DNA of 64,000 nucleotides from Microbacterium sp. APC 3901 (GCF_030407765.1 NZ_JASDCU010000013.1:49382-113381); one strand, 5' to 3'. Positions 16,044-25,583 are shown, counted from the first letter of the stretch. Made by a program: numbers and translations. Notes: generated from the letters alone by a model not told the origin.

Positions 16044-17716
16044 CGCAGCTCGACGGTCGATCCGATCGCGACATCGCCCGGCGCAGCCGACATCGACGAC
16101 ACGGTCGGGGGCTCCGTCGGCGTGCAGTCGATCAGCTCGACCGGGCTCGGCGTGAGACCGATGCGCTCGAGCTCGGCCTGCGCGGCATCCATCGTCCACC
16201 CTGTGACGTCGGTGAGGGTCACGCGTCCGCTGGCGACCACGAGATTCACGACCGTCTGCGGCGCGACTTCGCTCTCGGCCGCCTCACTCGCCTCCATCAC
16301 CGTCTCTGCCGCCAGGCCCTTGTCGTTGCGCTGGATCACCGTGCCGAGTTCGAGACCCGCCGCCGCGAGAGCATCCTTCGCGGCCGTCAACGACAGACCC
16401 TCGAGAATCGGGACCATCACGGTCTCCTTGCCCGACGACACGTAGAGGGTGACGGAGTCACCCTCGCTGACGGCTGTGCCGCTCTCGGGGTCAGTGCGGA
16501 TCACGTTGCCCTCGACGATGTCGTTGCTCGACTCGAGCACGAGCTTGGACGTCAGATCGAGCTCGCCGAGATCGTCCTGTGCGCGCTCGGAGGAGACGTT
16601 GACGAGATCAGGCACGACGCGAGCGCTCGACGGAACATCGTCCGGGCGCATGCTGAGCGTCCACACCCAGAACAGCACGGATGCCAGGAGCACCGCGAGC
16701 AGCGCGACGCCTGCCCAGATCCACGCGACGGGCGGACCCGACTGTGTGCGAGCCATGGTCGTGTCGGTGCTCAGCTGTCGCAGGGATCGGGCGGTCTCCT
16801 GTGCGGCGCGCGGGCTCGGACCGTAGAGCTCGCTGGTGAGCGCTCCGAGTTCCTTGCGGCTCGGCGCATGACCGGAGACCGCGGAATCGAGCGCTGCGCG
16901 GAAGTGCGCAGCATCCGGGTACCGCTGGTACGGGTCTTTCGCGAGCGCGCGCAGGACGATCGGGTCGAGCGCGCCGGGGGAGTCCTCGTTCACCTCGGTC
17001 GGAGGAACGGGGGTCTCGCTCACGTGCTGGTAGGCGACCGCGACCGGTGACTCGCCGCGGAACGGCTGACGACCGGTGAGCAGTTCGTAGAGCACGACGC
17101 CCGTGGAGTACAGGTCCGCCCTGGCGTCGACCGGCTCGCCCTTCGCCTGCTCGGGCGAGAAGTACGCGGCGGTGCCGATGATCTGCGTGGTCTCGGCGAC
17201 GGTCGACGATGAGTCGGACACGGCTCGGGCGATGCCGAAGTCCATGACCTTGACCTGGCCCTTGTCGGTGACCATGACGTTGCCCGGCTTGATGTCGCGG
17301 TGCACCACACCCGCGCGGTGCGAGTAGTCGAGCGCCTCGAGGATGCCGTCGACATAGCGCACGGCGTCGTCGACCGGCACCGGCCCCTTCGCGATGATGT
17401 CCTTCAGCAGGGTTCCGCTGATCAGCTCCATGATGATGTACGGAGGCTCATCGGTGCTGCTGTCGGTGGTCGACGGGTCGCCGGCGTCATAGACGCGGAC
17501 GATCGACGGGTGCGACATGCGTGACGCCGACTGCGCCTCGAGTCGGAAGCGCGTGCGGAACGCGTTGTCGCGCGCGAGCTCGGGGTCGAGGATCTTGATC
17601 GCCACGGCGCGGCCGAGCGTCAGGTCGTACCCGCGGTACACCTTGGCCATGCCACCGTGCCCGATGAGCTCGTCTACGCGGTAGCGACCCGCGAGAACTC
17701 GTGGCTCTGTCGACAC
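16022..17716 (-). CDS. pknB: PASTA-domain Ser/Thr protein kinase PknB
   Basis: This 564-aa protein has a kinase domain at 11-275 with Lys41 (VAIK), catalytic Asp141 (HRDIKPGN), DFG at 159-161 and APE-like SPEQ. A transmembrane helix covers about 325-350, and three extracytoplasmic PASTA repeats cover about 360-560. The PASTA domains bind peptidoglycan fragments and drive signalling in elongation and division. It starts with GTG at 17716, preceded by AGGGGG. It is the last gene of the operon. Confidence 0.96.
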   Translation of the reverse strand: MSTEPRVLAGRYRVDELIGHGGMAKVYRGYDLTLGRAVAIKILDPELARDNAFRTRFRLEAQSASRMSHPSIVRVYDAGDPSTTDSSTDEPPYIIMELISGTLLKDIIAKGPVPVDDAVRYVDGILEALDYSHRAGVVHRDIKPGNVMVTDKGQVKVMDFGIARAVSDSSSTVAETTQIIGTAAYFSPEQAKGEPVDARADLYSTGVVLYELLTGRQPFRGESPVAVAYQHVSETPVPPTEVNEDSPGALDPIVLRALAKDPYQRYPDAAHFRAALDSAVSGHAPSRKELGALTSELYGPSPRAAQETARSLRQLSTDTTMARTQSGPPVAWIWAGVALLAVLLASVLFWVWTLSMRPDDVPSSARVVPDLVNVSSERAQDDLGELDLTSKLVLESSNDIVEGNVIRTDPESGTAVSEGDSVTLYVSSGKETVMVPILEGLSLTAAKDALAAAGLELGTVIQRNDKGLAAETVMEASEAAESEVAPQTVVNLVVASGRVTLTDVTGWTMDAAQAELERIGLTPSPVELIDCTPTEPPTVSSMSAAPGDVAIGSTVELRYCVAAD

Positions 17717-17770
17717 GTACTGACCCCCTGATACGACCTTGTGGATGCTCTAGCCTACGGCGCGAGCGGC

Positions 17771-19525
17771 TTACTCGCCTGAGTCGCCGCCGTCTGCGTC
17801 GCCCTCACCGGGATCCGGTGCGGCAGGCAGGATGGCGACGCCCGGCATGGCATCCGACTGCTCGGACGGCATGTCGCTTCCGCAGAACACGCGGAACGTG
17901 GCGGTGATCGTCTGTCCGGCCGTGCCGGGGATGATCTGCGTCGAGAGGACGCTCGGACCGAAGCTGCGGATGGACTCGCCCGAGTTGCCGCCCGAGAAGG
18001 TCGCGTTGGTGAGCGTGACCTCGAAGGCGGACCGCGCCGGGGTGCCGGACGGGCACTCGAAGCTCGGCCAGTTGAGCGTGACGGGCTCGCCCTCGGTGGC
18101 GGTGCCGGCGATGGTCGGGGTGCCCGAGGGCTTGCCCACCTTCACCTGCTCCTTGAAGGTCGTCAGCGTGATGGCCGTACCCTCGGGGACGTTCCCACCC
18201 GGCTGGACGGATTCGACGGTTCCGACCTGATTCGCGCTCGGAGCGACGGTGTTGCCCACCGCGCACTCGGCCTGCAGCCCGGCGTTGACCGCCGCGGCCT
18301 GCGCAGCCTCGCACTGCATTCCGACGAGGCCGAGAGCATCGACGTCGACCAGTTCGGGCTCGGGCGTCTCGGTCTCGCTGGGAGTCGGCTTGGGCGTCTG
18401 CGAGGTGGTCTCGGACTGAGTCGGCGCGGGTTCGGGGTCACCCGGGTTCATCAGCGCGAACACGGTCCCGCCGAGCACGACCACGAGCAGCGCGATCAGA
18501 GCGATGAGCGGCCAGGTCCACGGGCTGCGCTTCTTCTTCGTCTTCTCGACATCGTCATCGGCCTGCTCGCCCGTGGGCAGCTGTGCCGTGGTGGGGAGGA
18601 TGCGAGTCGTGCCGTCATCGCCCGATGCGGTGAGCAGTCGGGTGGCGTCGTCGGAGGCCACGCCGCCGGTCGCGATGGCCGGAACAGCGATCGCCGCAGA
18701 GTTCAGGTCTCCTCGGCGCAGTGCCTGCGCGGCGCGTGCCACCGTCGCGGACGACGAGGGCCGGTCGGCCGGCTTCTTGGCGATCATCGCCATGACGAGG
18801 TTCTGCACGGGGATCGGCACGGTCGGCGGCAGCGGCGGAGGCTGCTCGTTGATCTGCGCCATCGCGATCGCGACCTGCGACTCGCCCGTGAAGGGGCGCT
18901 TCCCTGCGAGGCACTCGTACGCGACGATGCCGAGCGAGTACGTGTCGGTGGCCGGCGATGCCGGGTGCCCGGAGGCCTGCTCGGGCGAGAGGTACTGCAC
19001 GGTGCCCATGACCTGGCCGGTGGCCGTCAGCGGGACCTGGTCGGCGATGCGCGCGATGCCGAAGTCGGTGATCTTGACGCGGCCGTCGGGCGTGATCAGC
19101 AGGTTTCCCGGCTTGATGTCGCGGTGCACGAGACCGGCCGCGTGGGCGGCCTGCAGAGCGGATGCCGTCTGCGCGACGATGTCGAGGGTCTTGTCGGCGC
19201 TCAGCGCGCCGTCGCGCTCGAGCACGGTCGAGAGAGCCTCGCCGGGCACGAGCTCCATGACGAGGTAGGCGCTGCCGTTCTCCTCGCCGTAGTCGAAGAC
19301 GCTCGCGATGCCCTCGTGATTGACGAGTGCGGCATGGCGCGCCTCAGCGCGGAACCGCTCGAGGAACCCGGGGTCCCCCATGTACTCGTCCTTGAGGATC
19401 TTGATGGCCACGGTGCGGCCGATGACGTGATCCGTCGCCTCCCACACCTCGCCCATGCCGCCGATCGCAATACGCGACTGCAGCTCGTAGCGACCACCGA
19501 ACGACACACCCTGCGTCGGTCTCAT
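17771..19525 (-). CDS. pknA: Ser/Thr protein kinase, PknA type, with one PASTA-like repeat
   Basis: This 584-aa protein has a kinase domain at 13-275 with Lys42 (VAIK), Asp136 (HRDIKPGN) and DFG 154-156. A Pro/Thr-rich linker, a transmembrane helix (about 330-350), one PASTA-like repeat (GMQCEAAQAAAVNAG) and a further Ser/Thr/Gly-rich extracellular domain follow. Mycobacterial PknA lacks PASTA, so this extended outside region is a lineage difference. I chose the ATG at 19525, which overlaps the pbpA stop by 4 bp, over the longer open frame to 19672. Confidence 0.93.
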   Translation of the reverse strand: MRPTQGVSFGGRYELQSRIAIGGMGEVWEATDHVIGRTVAIKILKDEYMGDPGFLERFRAEARHAALVNHEGIASVFDYGEENGSAYLVMELVPGEALSTVLERDGALSADKTLDIVAQTASALQAAHAAGLVHRDIKPGNLLITPDGRVKITDFGIARIADQVPLTATGQVMGTVQYLSPEQASGHPASPATDTYSLGIVAYECLAGKRPFTGESQVAIAMAQINEQPPPLPPTVPIPVQNLVMAMIAKKPADRPSSSATVARAAQALRRGDLNSAAIAVPAIATGGVASDDATRLLTASGDDGTTRILPTTAQLPTGEQADDDVEKTKKKRSPWTWPLIALIALLVVVLGGTVFALMNPGDPEPAPTQSETTSQTPKPTPSETETPEPELVDVDALGLVGMQCEAAQAAAVNAGLQAECAVGNTVAPSANQVGTVESVQPGGNVPEGTAITLTTFKEQVKVGKPSGTPTIAGTATEGEPVTLNWPSFECPSGTPARSAFEVTLTNATFSGGNSGESIRSFGPSVLSTQIIPGTAGQTITATFRVFCGSDMPSEQSDAMPGVAILPAAPDPGEGDADGGDSGE

Positions 19526-20976
19526 CTGCCCAGCACCGCCTCTATGACCTTCTTCGCAATCGGAGCGGCGATGGTGTCGCCGGATCCTGACTGCCCTTGT
19601 CCACCGCCGTCTTCGACGAGGACCGCTACTGCCACTTCCGGGTCGTCCGCCGGTGCGAAACCGGTGAACCACAACGTGTAGGGCTTGTTACCGTTCTCGG
19701 TCGTGCCTGTCTTTCCAGCCACATCGACCCCGTCTATTCTTGCACCCTGCGCAGCGCCGTTCGAGACGCTGGCGACCATCGACGCCGCGACCTGCTCGGC
19801 GGTCGTCGCATCGGTGGCCTGGCCGAACTGCGAGTCGTCGTACGAACGGATGACCGAGAGGTCGTTGCCGATCACCGTATCGATCAGACGGGGGTTCATG
19901 ACGACGCCGTCGTTCGCGATCCCGGCCGCCACCATCGCGATCTGCAGCGGTGTGGCGGTGACCTGTCCCTGTCCGAATCCGGTGAGCGCGGTCTGCGCGT
20001 CGTCGAGCGCCCGCGGGTAGCTCGAGGGCGTCGATTCCAGCGGTGTCGAGAAGCTCTGGTTGAAGCCGAACTTCTCGGCCGTCTCTCGGATCGCGTCGTC
20101 GCCGAGCTCGACCGCGAGCTCGGCCATCGGGATGTTGCAGCTGAGGCGGATGGCTTCGGCGATGGTGACCGTGTCACCGCTGCCGCACGTGCCGCCCCAG
20201 GCGTTGGCGACCGTGTTCGTGGAACCCGGGAGTGTGTATCGCGCGGGGTTCGGGAGCGTCGAGTCGGGCGTCCAGTTGCCCGACTCATAGGCTGCAGCCG
20301 CCACGACGAGCTTGAACGTCGAGCCAGGAGGGTTGAGGTCGCCGGCGATCGCCCGATTCGAGAGCGGCTTCGTCGGGTCCTCGTCGAGCTGATCGTAGGT
20401 CGCGTTCGCGGCATCCGCGTCATGGGTCGCGAGCAGGTTCGTGTCGAAGCCGGGCGTCGACACCATGGCGAGAATGCGCCCGGTCTTCGGCTCGATCGCG
20501 ACGACGGCGCCGTTGAGCCCCTGCAGTCCCTCGTAGGCCGCTCGCTGCGCAGCGGTGTCGAGAGTCAGCTCCACACTGAATCCGCTCTGCGGCTGCCCCG
20601 AGAGGATCCGCTCGATCTCTGCGAAGAACGCGCTCGAGCCGGTGCCGGAGAGGTCGGAGTTCATCGCCCGCTCGATTCCCGTCGCCGACTGCAGAGCGGG
20701 GTTGAAGTACCCGGTGACAGGCGCCCACATCGCGGCATCCGTGTAGACGCGCTGGAACTGGTAGCGATCGTCAGAGGCCGTCGAGGAGGCGATCGCCACG
20801 TCGTCGACGATGATCGATCCTCGTTGGATCTCGTAGCTGTCGAGCAGCGTGCGCCTGTTGTTCGGGTTCTGCCCGAGCGAATCGGCCTCGACGACCTGGA
20901 TCCAGCTGGTCGCCGCGAACAGCGACAGGAACATGAACAGCATCACGATGCTGAGACGGCGGAGTTCTTTCGTCAT
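19522..20976 (-). CDS. pbpA: Penicillin-binding protein (transpeptidase) PbpA
   Basis: This 484-aa class B-like PBP has an N-terminal membrane anchor (residues 9-27) and a C-terminal transpeptidase domain. The catalytic motifs are Ser219-x-x-Lys222 (PGSTFKL), SCN at 279-281 and KTG at 422-424. It crosslinks peptidoglycan together with the adjacent RodA glycosyltransferase. It lies 1 bp from rodA and overlaps pknA by 4 bp. This gene order is standard for the actinobacterial cell-wall signalling operon. Confidence 0.96.
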   Translation of the reverse strand: MTKELRRLSIVMLFMFLSLFAATSWIQVVEADSLGQNPNNRRTLLDSYEIQRGSIIVDDVAIASSTASDDRYQFQRVYTDAAMWAPVTGYFNPALQSATGIERAMNSDLSGTGSSAFFAEIERILSGQPQSGFSVELTLDTAAQRAAYEGLQGLNGAVVAIEPKTGRILAMVSTPGFDTNLLATHDADAANATYDQLDEDPTKPLSNRAIAGDLNPPGSTFKLVVAAAAYESGNWTPDSTLPNPARYTLPGSTNTVANAWGGTCGSGDTVTIAEAIRLSCNIPMAELAVELGDDAIRETAEKFGFNQSFSTPLESTPSSYPRALDDAQTALTGFGQGQVTATPLQIAMVAAGIANDGVVMNPRLIDTVIGNDLSVIRSYDDSQFGQATDATTAEQVAASMVASVSNGAAQGARIDGVDVAGKTGTTENGNKPYTLWFTGFAPADDPEVAVAVLVEDGGGQGQSGSGDTIAAPIAKKVIEAVLGR

Positions 20977-20977
20977 G

Positions 20978-22363
20978 TCAGCCGATCACCGCCCTGGGTT
21001 GGCTGCGGACACCGTCGGAGATGCGCAGCAGGATCGCGACGATGAGCCAGTTGGCCACGAGCGACGAGCCGCCGGCGGCGAGGAACGGGGTGGTCAGACC
21101 GGTGAGCGGGATGAGCCGGGTCACACCGCCGACCATGATGAACACCTGCAGTGCGATGGTGAACGAGAGGCCGATCGCGAGCAGCTTGCCGAAGTCGTCC
21201 TGACCGGCGAGCCCGATGCGCACGCCGCGGCTGACGAACACCATGTAGAGGCAGAGGATGGCGAACAGCCCGATCAGACCGATCTCCTCACCCAGGCTGG
21301 TGATGATGTAGTCGCTGTGTGCGAGCGGGGTGACCTCGGGGCGACCCTGACCCCATCCGGTGCCGAGCAGACCGCCGTGCGCGAGACCGAACAAGCCCTG
21401 CATGGGCTGGAATCCCGCGACGTCCGGGTCGACCTTCTCGGAGTCGAAGAGGAACAGCCAGTTCGTGAAGCGACCCTGCACGTAGCTGAGGATCTGCGTG
21501 GCGACGGCGACTCCCGCGGCGACCAGGCCGAGGCCGATCAGCACCCAGCTGGTCTTGCCGGTGGCGACGTAGAGCATCGCGACGAACATGCCGAAGATGA
21601 GGGTTCCGGTGCCGAGGTCGCGCTGGATCACGATGATTCCGAGCGAGATCGCCCACACGACGAGCACGGGTCCGAGCTCGCGCATGCGCGGCCAGGTGAT
21701 GCCGAGGAACTTCGTGCCCACCGAAGTGAGGCTCTCGCGGGTGCGCACCAGGTAGCCGGCGAAGAAGATGGCGAGGCAGATCTTGGCGAGCTCGCCCGGC
21801 TGGAAGGCGAACATGCCACCGAGCGACACCCACACCTGGGCGTTCGCGTCGGGGATGCGCAGGCCGGGCACGAACGGCAGCAGCAGCAGCAGGATTCCGG
21901 AGAGGCCGAAGATGTAGGTGTAGCGGAACAGCACCCGGTAGTTGCGCAGCAGGATGATGGTGGCGATCGCACCCGCGAGCGAGATCGCGGTCCACGCGAG
22001 CTGCTTCGTCGAGTACGCGTTCCACCCGGTCAGTGATTCGGCTATGTCGATGCGGTAGATCATCGCGATGCCGAGGCCCGTGAGCAGGGTGGCGATCGGC
22101 AGGATGAAGGGATCGGCTGCGGATGCCACGGCGCGCAGAACGAAGTGCACCGCGAACGCCAGGACGGCGAGTCCGCCGCCGATCGCGAGGATCATCGGGT
22201 CGATCAGGCCGAGGGCTCCGAGCTGCACGAGGGTCAGAGACGCGCCGCTGATCGCGACGGCGAACAGCAGCAGCCAGAACTCGCGGTTGCGCTGCGTCTG
22301 CGGCATCCGCATCTTCTTGAGGGCCTTGATGACGCTCGTGTCGGCCGTGACGTCGGCGGTCAT
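20978..22363 (-). CDS. rodA: SEDS peptidoglycan glycosyltransferase RodA/FtsW
   Basis: This 461-aa polytopic protein has about ten or more transmembrane helices. SEDS hallmarks include FQPGELAKI, IQRDLGTG, a long extracellular loop with GLFGLAHGG, and the C-terminal GLTTPFLAAGGSSLVANW. It polymerises lipid II and pairs with PbpA. The ATG at 22363 overlaps the pstP stop in an ATGA and fits the family. The open frame running on to 23092 is a shadow of pstP. Confidence 0.96.
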   Translation of the reverse strand: MTADVTADTSVIKALKKMRMPQTQRNREFWLLLFAVAISGASLTLVQLGALGLIDPMILAIGGGLAVLAFAVHFVLRAVASAADPFILPIATLLTGLGIAMIYRIDIAESLTGWNAYSTKQLAWTAISLAGAIATIILLRNYRVLFRYTYIFGLSGILLLLLPFVPGLRIPDANAQVWVSLGGMFAFQPGELAKICLAIFFAGYLVRTRESLTSVGTKFLGITWPRMRELGPVLVVWAISLGIIVIQRDLGTGTLIFGMFVAMLYVATGKTSWVLIGLGLVAAGVAVATQILSYVQGRFTNWLFLFDSEKVDPDVAGFQPMQGLFGLAHGGLLGTGWGQGRPEVTPLAHSDYIITSLGEEIGLIGLFAILCLYMVFVSRGVRIGLAGQDDFGKLLAIGLSFTIALQVFIMVGGVTRLIPLTGLTTPFLAAGGSSLVANWLIVAILLRISDGVRSQPRAVIG

Positions 22364-23655
22364 CCCGCATCCTCCGTGGGCGTCGCGGTGGGCGCGGGAG
22401 TCGGCAGGGGAGTCTCGCCGGTCACGCGGTCGGCTCCGGCCTGAAGCCGCGTGACGATCGCCTCGGCATCGGAGAAGGAACGGGCGGTGATCGTGCGTTC
22501 GACGGAATCGCGCTGGTACGGCGGCAGGTTCGCGAGCAGGATGTCGGTGTCGCGCAGCGGTGTCGACAGTGTGATCGGGCCGATGTTCTGCTGCACGCCC
22601 TGATAGATCACGACACTGTCTTCGTCGGCGCCGACGAAGTAGCGGGTCTGGGTCCAGCTGTAGGCCGCGAAGGCGGCGAACACCAGCATTGCGACGACCA
22701 CCAGCATCCCGGCGATCCACCCGAGCCGGCGACGCTTGGCGCGTCGGCGGTCTTCTTCGATGAGCTCCTCGAGGTACTCGGGGGCCGGCTCGAAGTGGCT
22801 GGGCTCGTTCGCCGCCTGCCGGACAGGATGCAGCCAGTTGCCGCGCGGTGCGCGCACGGGCGGCACGGTGATGTTGGCGGGGTTCGATGCCGACCCGACG
22901 ATCGTCGCGGTGCCGGAGTGCATGGCGTGCTGTCCGCCGACCTCGACGAGGACGATCGTCACGTTGTCGGGCGCGCCGCCGTCGAGCGCCTGCTTCAGCA
23001 GATTGTCGGCCGTGCGCCCCGGTGCCATGCCCATGCGCATCGCCTTGAGGATGTGCGCCTCGTCGACGACACCCGAAAGTCCGTCGGAGCACAGCAGCCA
23101 GCGGTCGCCCGGCTGGGTGTGCATGACGAACATGTCGAGCTCGGGGTCGGCGTCCATGTCGCTGAGCACGCGCATGAGCACCGAACGACGCGGGTGATAG
23201 CGCGCCTCTTCGGGGGTGATGCGACCCGAGTCGACGAGCCGCTGCACGAAGGTGTGGTCGGCCGTGATCTGGGTGACCGCGTCGTCGCGGTAGAGGTAGA
23301 TGCGCGAATCCCCGATGTGGCCGATGACCGCGTAGTCGTCGACCATGATGATCGCGCTGAGCGTGGTGCCGAGGCCGGCGAGCTCGGGGCGATCCTTGGC
23401 GGCACGGATCAGGTCGCCGGCTGCGGTCGTCGCGGCGGCCTGAAGGGAGGCCTGGGCGTCTTCGACCGAGGTGTAGGGGTGATCGAGAGGCTCGAGCCGG
23501 TGGATCGCGATGCTCGAGGCGACGTCGCCGCCCGCGTGGCCGCCCATGCCGTCGGCGACGACGAACAGGTTCGCCCCGGAGTATCCGGAGTCCTGGTTGT
23601 TGGAGCGGACCTTCCCGGTGTGGGAGATCGCGGCGCTCGAGCCTTCGAAGACCAT
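22360..23655 (-). CDS. pstP: PP2C-type Ser/Thr phosphatase PstP
   Basis: This 431-aa protein has a PP2C domain in the N-terminal 240 residues. Metal-binding aspartates are Asp22 (RSNNQDSG) and Asp35 (VADGMGGHAGGDVAS), with later DGLSG and GGAPDNVT motifs. A transmembrane helix lies near 325-350 (GWIAGMLVVVAMLVFAAF), followed by a short external domain. It reverses phosphorylation by PknA and PknB and is encoded in the same operon. Confidence 0.95.
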   Translation of the reverse strand: MVFEGSSAAISHTGKVRSNNQDSGYSGANLFVVADGMGGHAGGDVASSIAIHRLEPLDHPYTSVEDAQASLQAAATTAAGDLIRAAKDRPELAGLGTTLSAIIMVDDYAVIGHIGDSRIYLYRDDAVTQITADHTFVQRLVDSGRITPEEARYHPRRSVLMRVLSDMDADPELDMFVMHTQPGDRWLLCSDGLSGVVDEAHILKAMRMGMAPGRTADNLLKQALDGGAPDNVTIVLVEVGGQHAMHSGTATIVGSASNPANITVPPVRAPRGNWLHPVRQAANEPSHFEPAPEYLEELIEEDRRRAKRRRLGWIAGMLVVVAMLVFAAFAAYSWTQTRYFVGADEDSVVIYQGVQQNIGPITLSTPLRDTDILLANLPPYQRDSVERTITARSFSDAEAIVTRLQAGADRVTGETPLPTPAPTATPTEDAG

Positions 23656-23662
23656 GCCGGGG

Positions 23663-24193
23663 TCAGGCTCGCAGCTCGAAGGTCGTGGCGCCCACCTTGA
23701 TCGGGGTGCCGAGGGCGAGGCCGACCGGACCGCCGGTCACCCGCTGGCCGGCGACGTAGGTGCCGTTGGTCGAGTCGAGGTCCTGGATGGCCCAGCTGTC
23801 TCCTCGGAGCAGCAGGCGCGCGTGATGGCTGGAGGTGTAGTCGTCGCGGATCACGAGAGCGGACTCGCTCGAGCGGCCGATCGTCAGCGTCTCGGTGCCG
23901 AGGGGGAGTTCGAGTCCCGCCTTCGGCCCTGAGGTGATCACGAGACGCTTGGCCGTCGCGACCGTCGCGGGTCCGGTGCTGGGCTTCGAAGACGCGGGGC
24001 GAGATGCCGGCGCTGATGCAGGTGCCTGTGTCGGGGCGGGCATCGCGGCAGCAGCCTCGGCCGGGAGCTTGCGCACCTTCATGCCGAACAGGTCGGCACG
24101 CAGCGAGTACACGACACCGAACACGAAGAACCACAGGATCAGCAGGAAGCCGATGCGCAGCAGGAGTAGGACGAGCTCGCTGGGAGTGCTCAC
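23663..24193 (-). CDS. fhaB: Membrane-anchored FHA-domain protein FhaB
   Basis: This 176-aa protein has an N-terminal transmembrane helix (about residues 7-30), an Ala/Pro-rich linker and a C-terminal FHA domain with TIGRSSESALVI, SSHHARL and DLDSTNGTYV. FHA domains bind phosphothreonine. FhaB (FipA) links PknA/PknB to the division machinery in mycobacteria, and that role is assumed by homology. It overlaps fhaA by 4 bp and precedes pstP by 7 bp. Confidence 0.94.
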   Translation of the reverse strand: MSTPSELVLLLLRIGFLLILWFFVFGVVYSLRADLFGMKVRKLPAEAAAAMPAPTQAPASAPASRPASSKPSTGPATVATAKRLVITSGPKAGLELPLGTETLTIGRSSESALVIRDDYTSSHHARLLLRGDSWAIQDLDSTNGTYVAGQRVTGGPVGLALGTPIKVGATTFELRA

Positions 24194-24918
24194 GAGATGG
24201 CTCCGAACGCGCGGGTCGCGTCGTCGTCGCGCGGCCGCGGCGGGCGTGACGGACTTGCGACGGGAACGATGCGGAACACCAGATCGGTGCGTCCGATGGT
24301 CATGGTGGTCTCGGAGGGCAGCGCGGCTTCGCGCACCTTCTGGCCGTCGACCTTGGTGCCGTTGGTCGAGCCGAGGTCGCGCATCATGGCGCGCTCGCCG
24401 TCCCAGAGGACCTCGACGTGCTTGCGGCTGGATCCGGCGTCGGCGATCGTGATGTCGGCATCCGTTCCGCGGCCGATGACCGTGCGTGCGCGTGTGAGGG
24501 AATGGCGACGACCGTCGACGTCGATCACGGCCTGCCAGTTGACGCGGCCTTCGACCGTGCCCGAGCTCACGTTGATCGTGCCGGTGGCGATCTTGTCGTC
24601 GCCCTCGAGGGAGATCGCGAGCGGGCCCGAGAAGCTGTAGCCCTGGGCCTTCGCGTGCTTCGTGAGAAGTGCATGCAGCTCGTCGGTGAGGGCTCCGCCG
24701 AGCCCCTGCATCCGCTCTGCGTCGTCTGTGCTGAGGCGCACGACGAAGTTGTTGGGCGCGATGATGCGGTCCCTGCTCACCACAGCCGCTTTGGTGTCCG
24801 CTTCGCGCCGAAGGGCCGAAGCGATCTCCACGGGCTGGATGCCGCTGCGGAAGGTCTTCGCGAAGGCGCTGTTCACAGCGCGCTCGAGACCCTTCTCAAA
24901 GCTGTCAAGTAGTCCCAC
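24190..24918 (-). CDS. fhaA: FhaA: DUF3662 plus FHA domain protein
   Basis: This 242-aa protein has an N-terminal DUF3662 domain (starting GLLDSFEKGLERAVN) and a C-terminal FHA domain with TVIGRGTDADITI, SSRKHVEV and DLGSTNGTKV. It is the first gene of the operon, with a GTG start at 24918 and AGAGGAG upstream. A TACGAT -10-like box lies at 24951-24956 on the minus strand. FhaA is a phosphoprotein-binding scaffold in peptidoglycan synthesis. Confidence 0.94.
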   Translation of the reverse strand: MGLLDSFEKGLERAVNSAFAKTFRSGIQPVEIASALRREADTKAAVVSRDRIIAPNNFVVRLSTDDAERMQGLGGALTDELHALLTKHAKAQGYSFSGPLAISLEGDDKIATGTINVSSGTVEGRVNWQAVIDVDGRRHSLTRARTVIGRGTDADITIADAGSSRKHVEVLWDGERAMMRDLGSTNGTKVDGQKVREAALPSETTMTIGRTDLVFRIVPVASPSRPPRPRDDDATRAFGAIS

Positions 24919-25065
24919 TGGGCTCCTCTGGCATACCGACCGGTACGCACATCGTAGCCAGGTGTGCTGGGTGAACGCCGTCGCGAGGCGGGAAAGTGCC
25001 GAGAATCCGGGGGAGTGGGGGAGGGGTGCGCGGTCTTGAGAGGGTGTCTCGCGGCGGTCGTGGGT

Positions 25066-25148
25066 GCGCCGTTCGGGAGGAGAACTGCCCCTGGGGAGGA
25101 GGAATGCGAGGAGATCCTCCTCCCCAGGGGCAGAAGTCCTCCCGGGGG
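25066..25148. repeat. Palindromic intergenic element, copy C
   Basis: The element begins GCGCCGTTCGGGAGGAGAAC, sharing its leading arm with copies A and B. It is built on a 19-bp perfect inverted repeat (25085-25103 with 25115-25133) around an 11-nt loop. It lies in the 342-bp gap between fhaA and tRNA-Leu, which otherwise holds only promoter sequence. Confidence 0.75.
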
Positions 25149-25260
25149 CGTTGAGCCCGGTGCGCCGAGGGTGCTGAGCCCGGTGCTGGCCTCGGTTTCT
25201 TCGACAGGCGAAACGCGTGATATCTTTGGGAAGTTGAGTTCTTCGGAGCCCGACATACTC

Positions 25261-25343
25261 GCGCGAGTGGCGGAATGGTAGACGCGCTGGCTTCAGGTGC
25301 CAGTGTCCTTATGGACGTGGGGGTTCAAGTCCCCCCTCGCGCA
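25261..25343 (+). tRNA. tRNA-Leu (CAG)
   Basis: This 83-nt class II tRNA has acceptor stem GCGCGAG/CTCGCGC and discriminator A25343. The anticodon arm CTGGC-TTCAGGT-GCCAG carries CAG at 25294-25296. It has a long variable arm and a T arm GGGGGTTCAAGTCCCCC. CCA is not encoded. A TATCTT -10-like box is at 25221-25226. Confidence 0.97.
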
Positions 25344-25362
25344 CAGCGAGAAACAGATGTGA

Positions 25363-25398
25363 AAAGGCCCGGTTCCTCTCGAGGAAGCCGGGCCTTTC
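25363..25398 (+). terminator. Terminator of tRNA-Leu
   Basis: AAAGGCCCGG-TTCCTC pairs with GAGGAA-G-CCGGGCCTTT (25363-25378 with 25381-25397) around a 2-nt apex with one bulge. It starts 20 bp after the tRNA. Confidence 0.8.
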
Positions 25399-25471
25399 GC
25401 ATGCGTCGGAAGTGTGTCAGAGGCGAATCGCCCGCCGTGCCGCCGTGCTCAGGGCGCGCGGGTTCAGTCGT

Positions 25472-25494
25472 TTATTTTGAATGACTCAAAATAA
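25472..25494. promoter_or_regulatory. 23-bp palindromic operator TTATTTTGA-N5-TCAAAATAA
   Basis: A perfect inverted repeat with 9-bp AT-rich arms stands out in a 70% GC region, 90 bp upstream of the gene at 25584. It looks like a binding site for a dimeric repressor. The regulator is not encoded nearby, and no known consensus is matched with confidence. Confidence 0.6.
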
Positions 25495-25513
25495 GGTACG
25501 GTGGAGAGACGAC

Positions 25514-25543
25514 GTGGTGCCGGGGTTGCAGCCCCGGCACCAC
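25514..25543 (+). other. Stable 12-bp leader hairpin
   Basis: GTGGTGCCGGGG pairs with CCCCGGCACCAC around TTGCAG. It lies between the palindrome and the ribosome-binding site of the gene at 25584, so it would sit in that mRNA's leader. There is no T run, so it is not a typical terminator. Confidence 0.5.
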
Positions 25544-25583
25544 TGTCCGTGAGACACCACCATCCCTGACTGAGGAGGCTCGC

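Noticed and set aside
22364..23092. N-terminal extension of the rodA frame
   Set aside because: It is out-of-frame translation of pstP. The ATG at 22363 overlaps the pstP stop and matches the SEDS family start.
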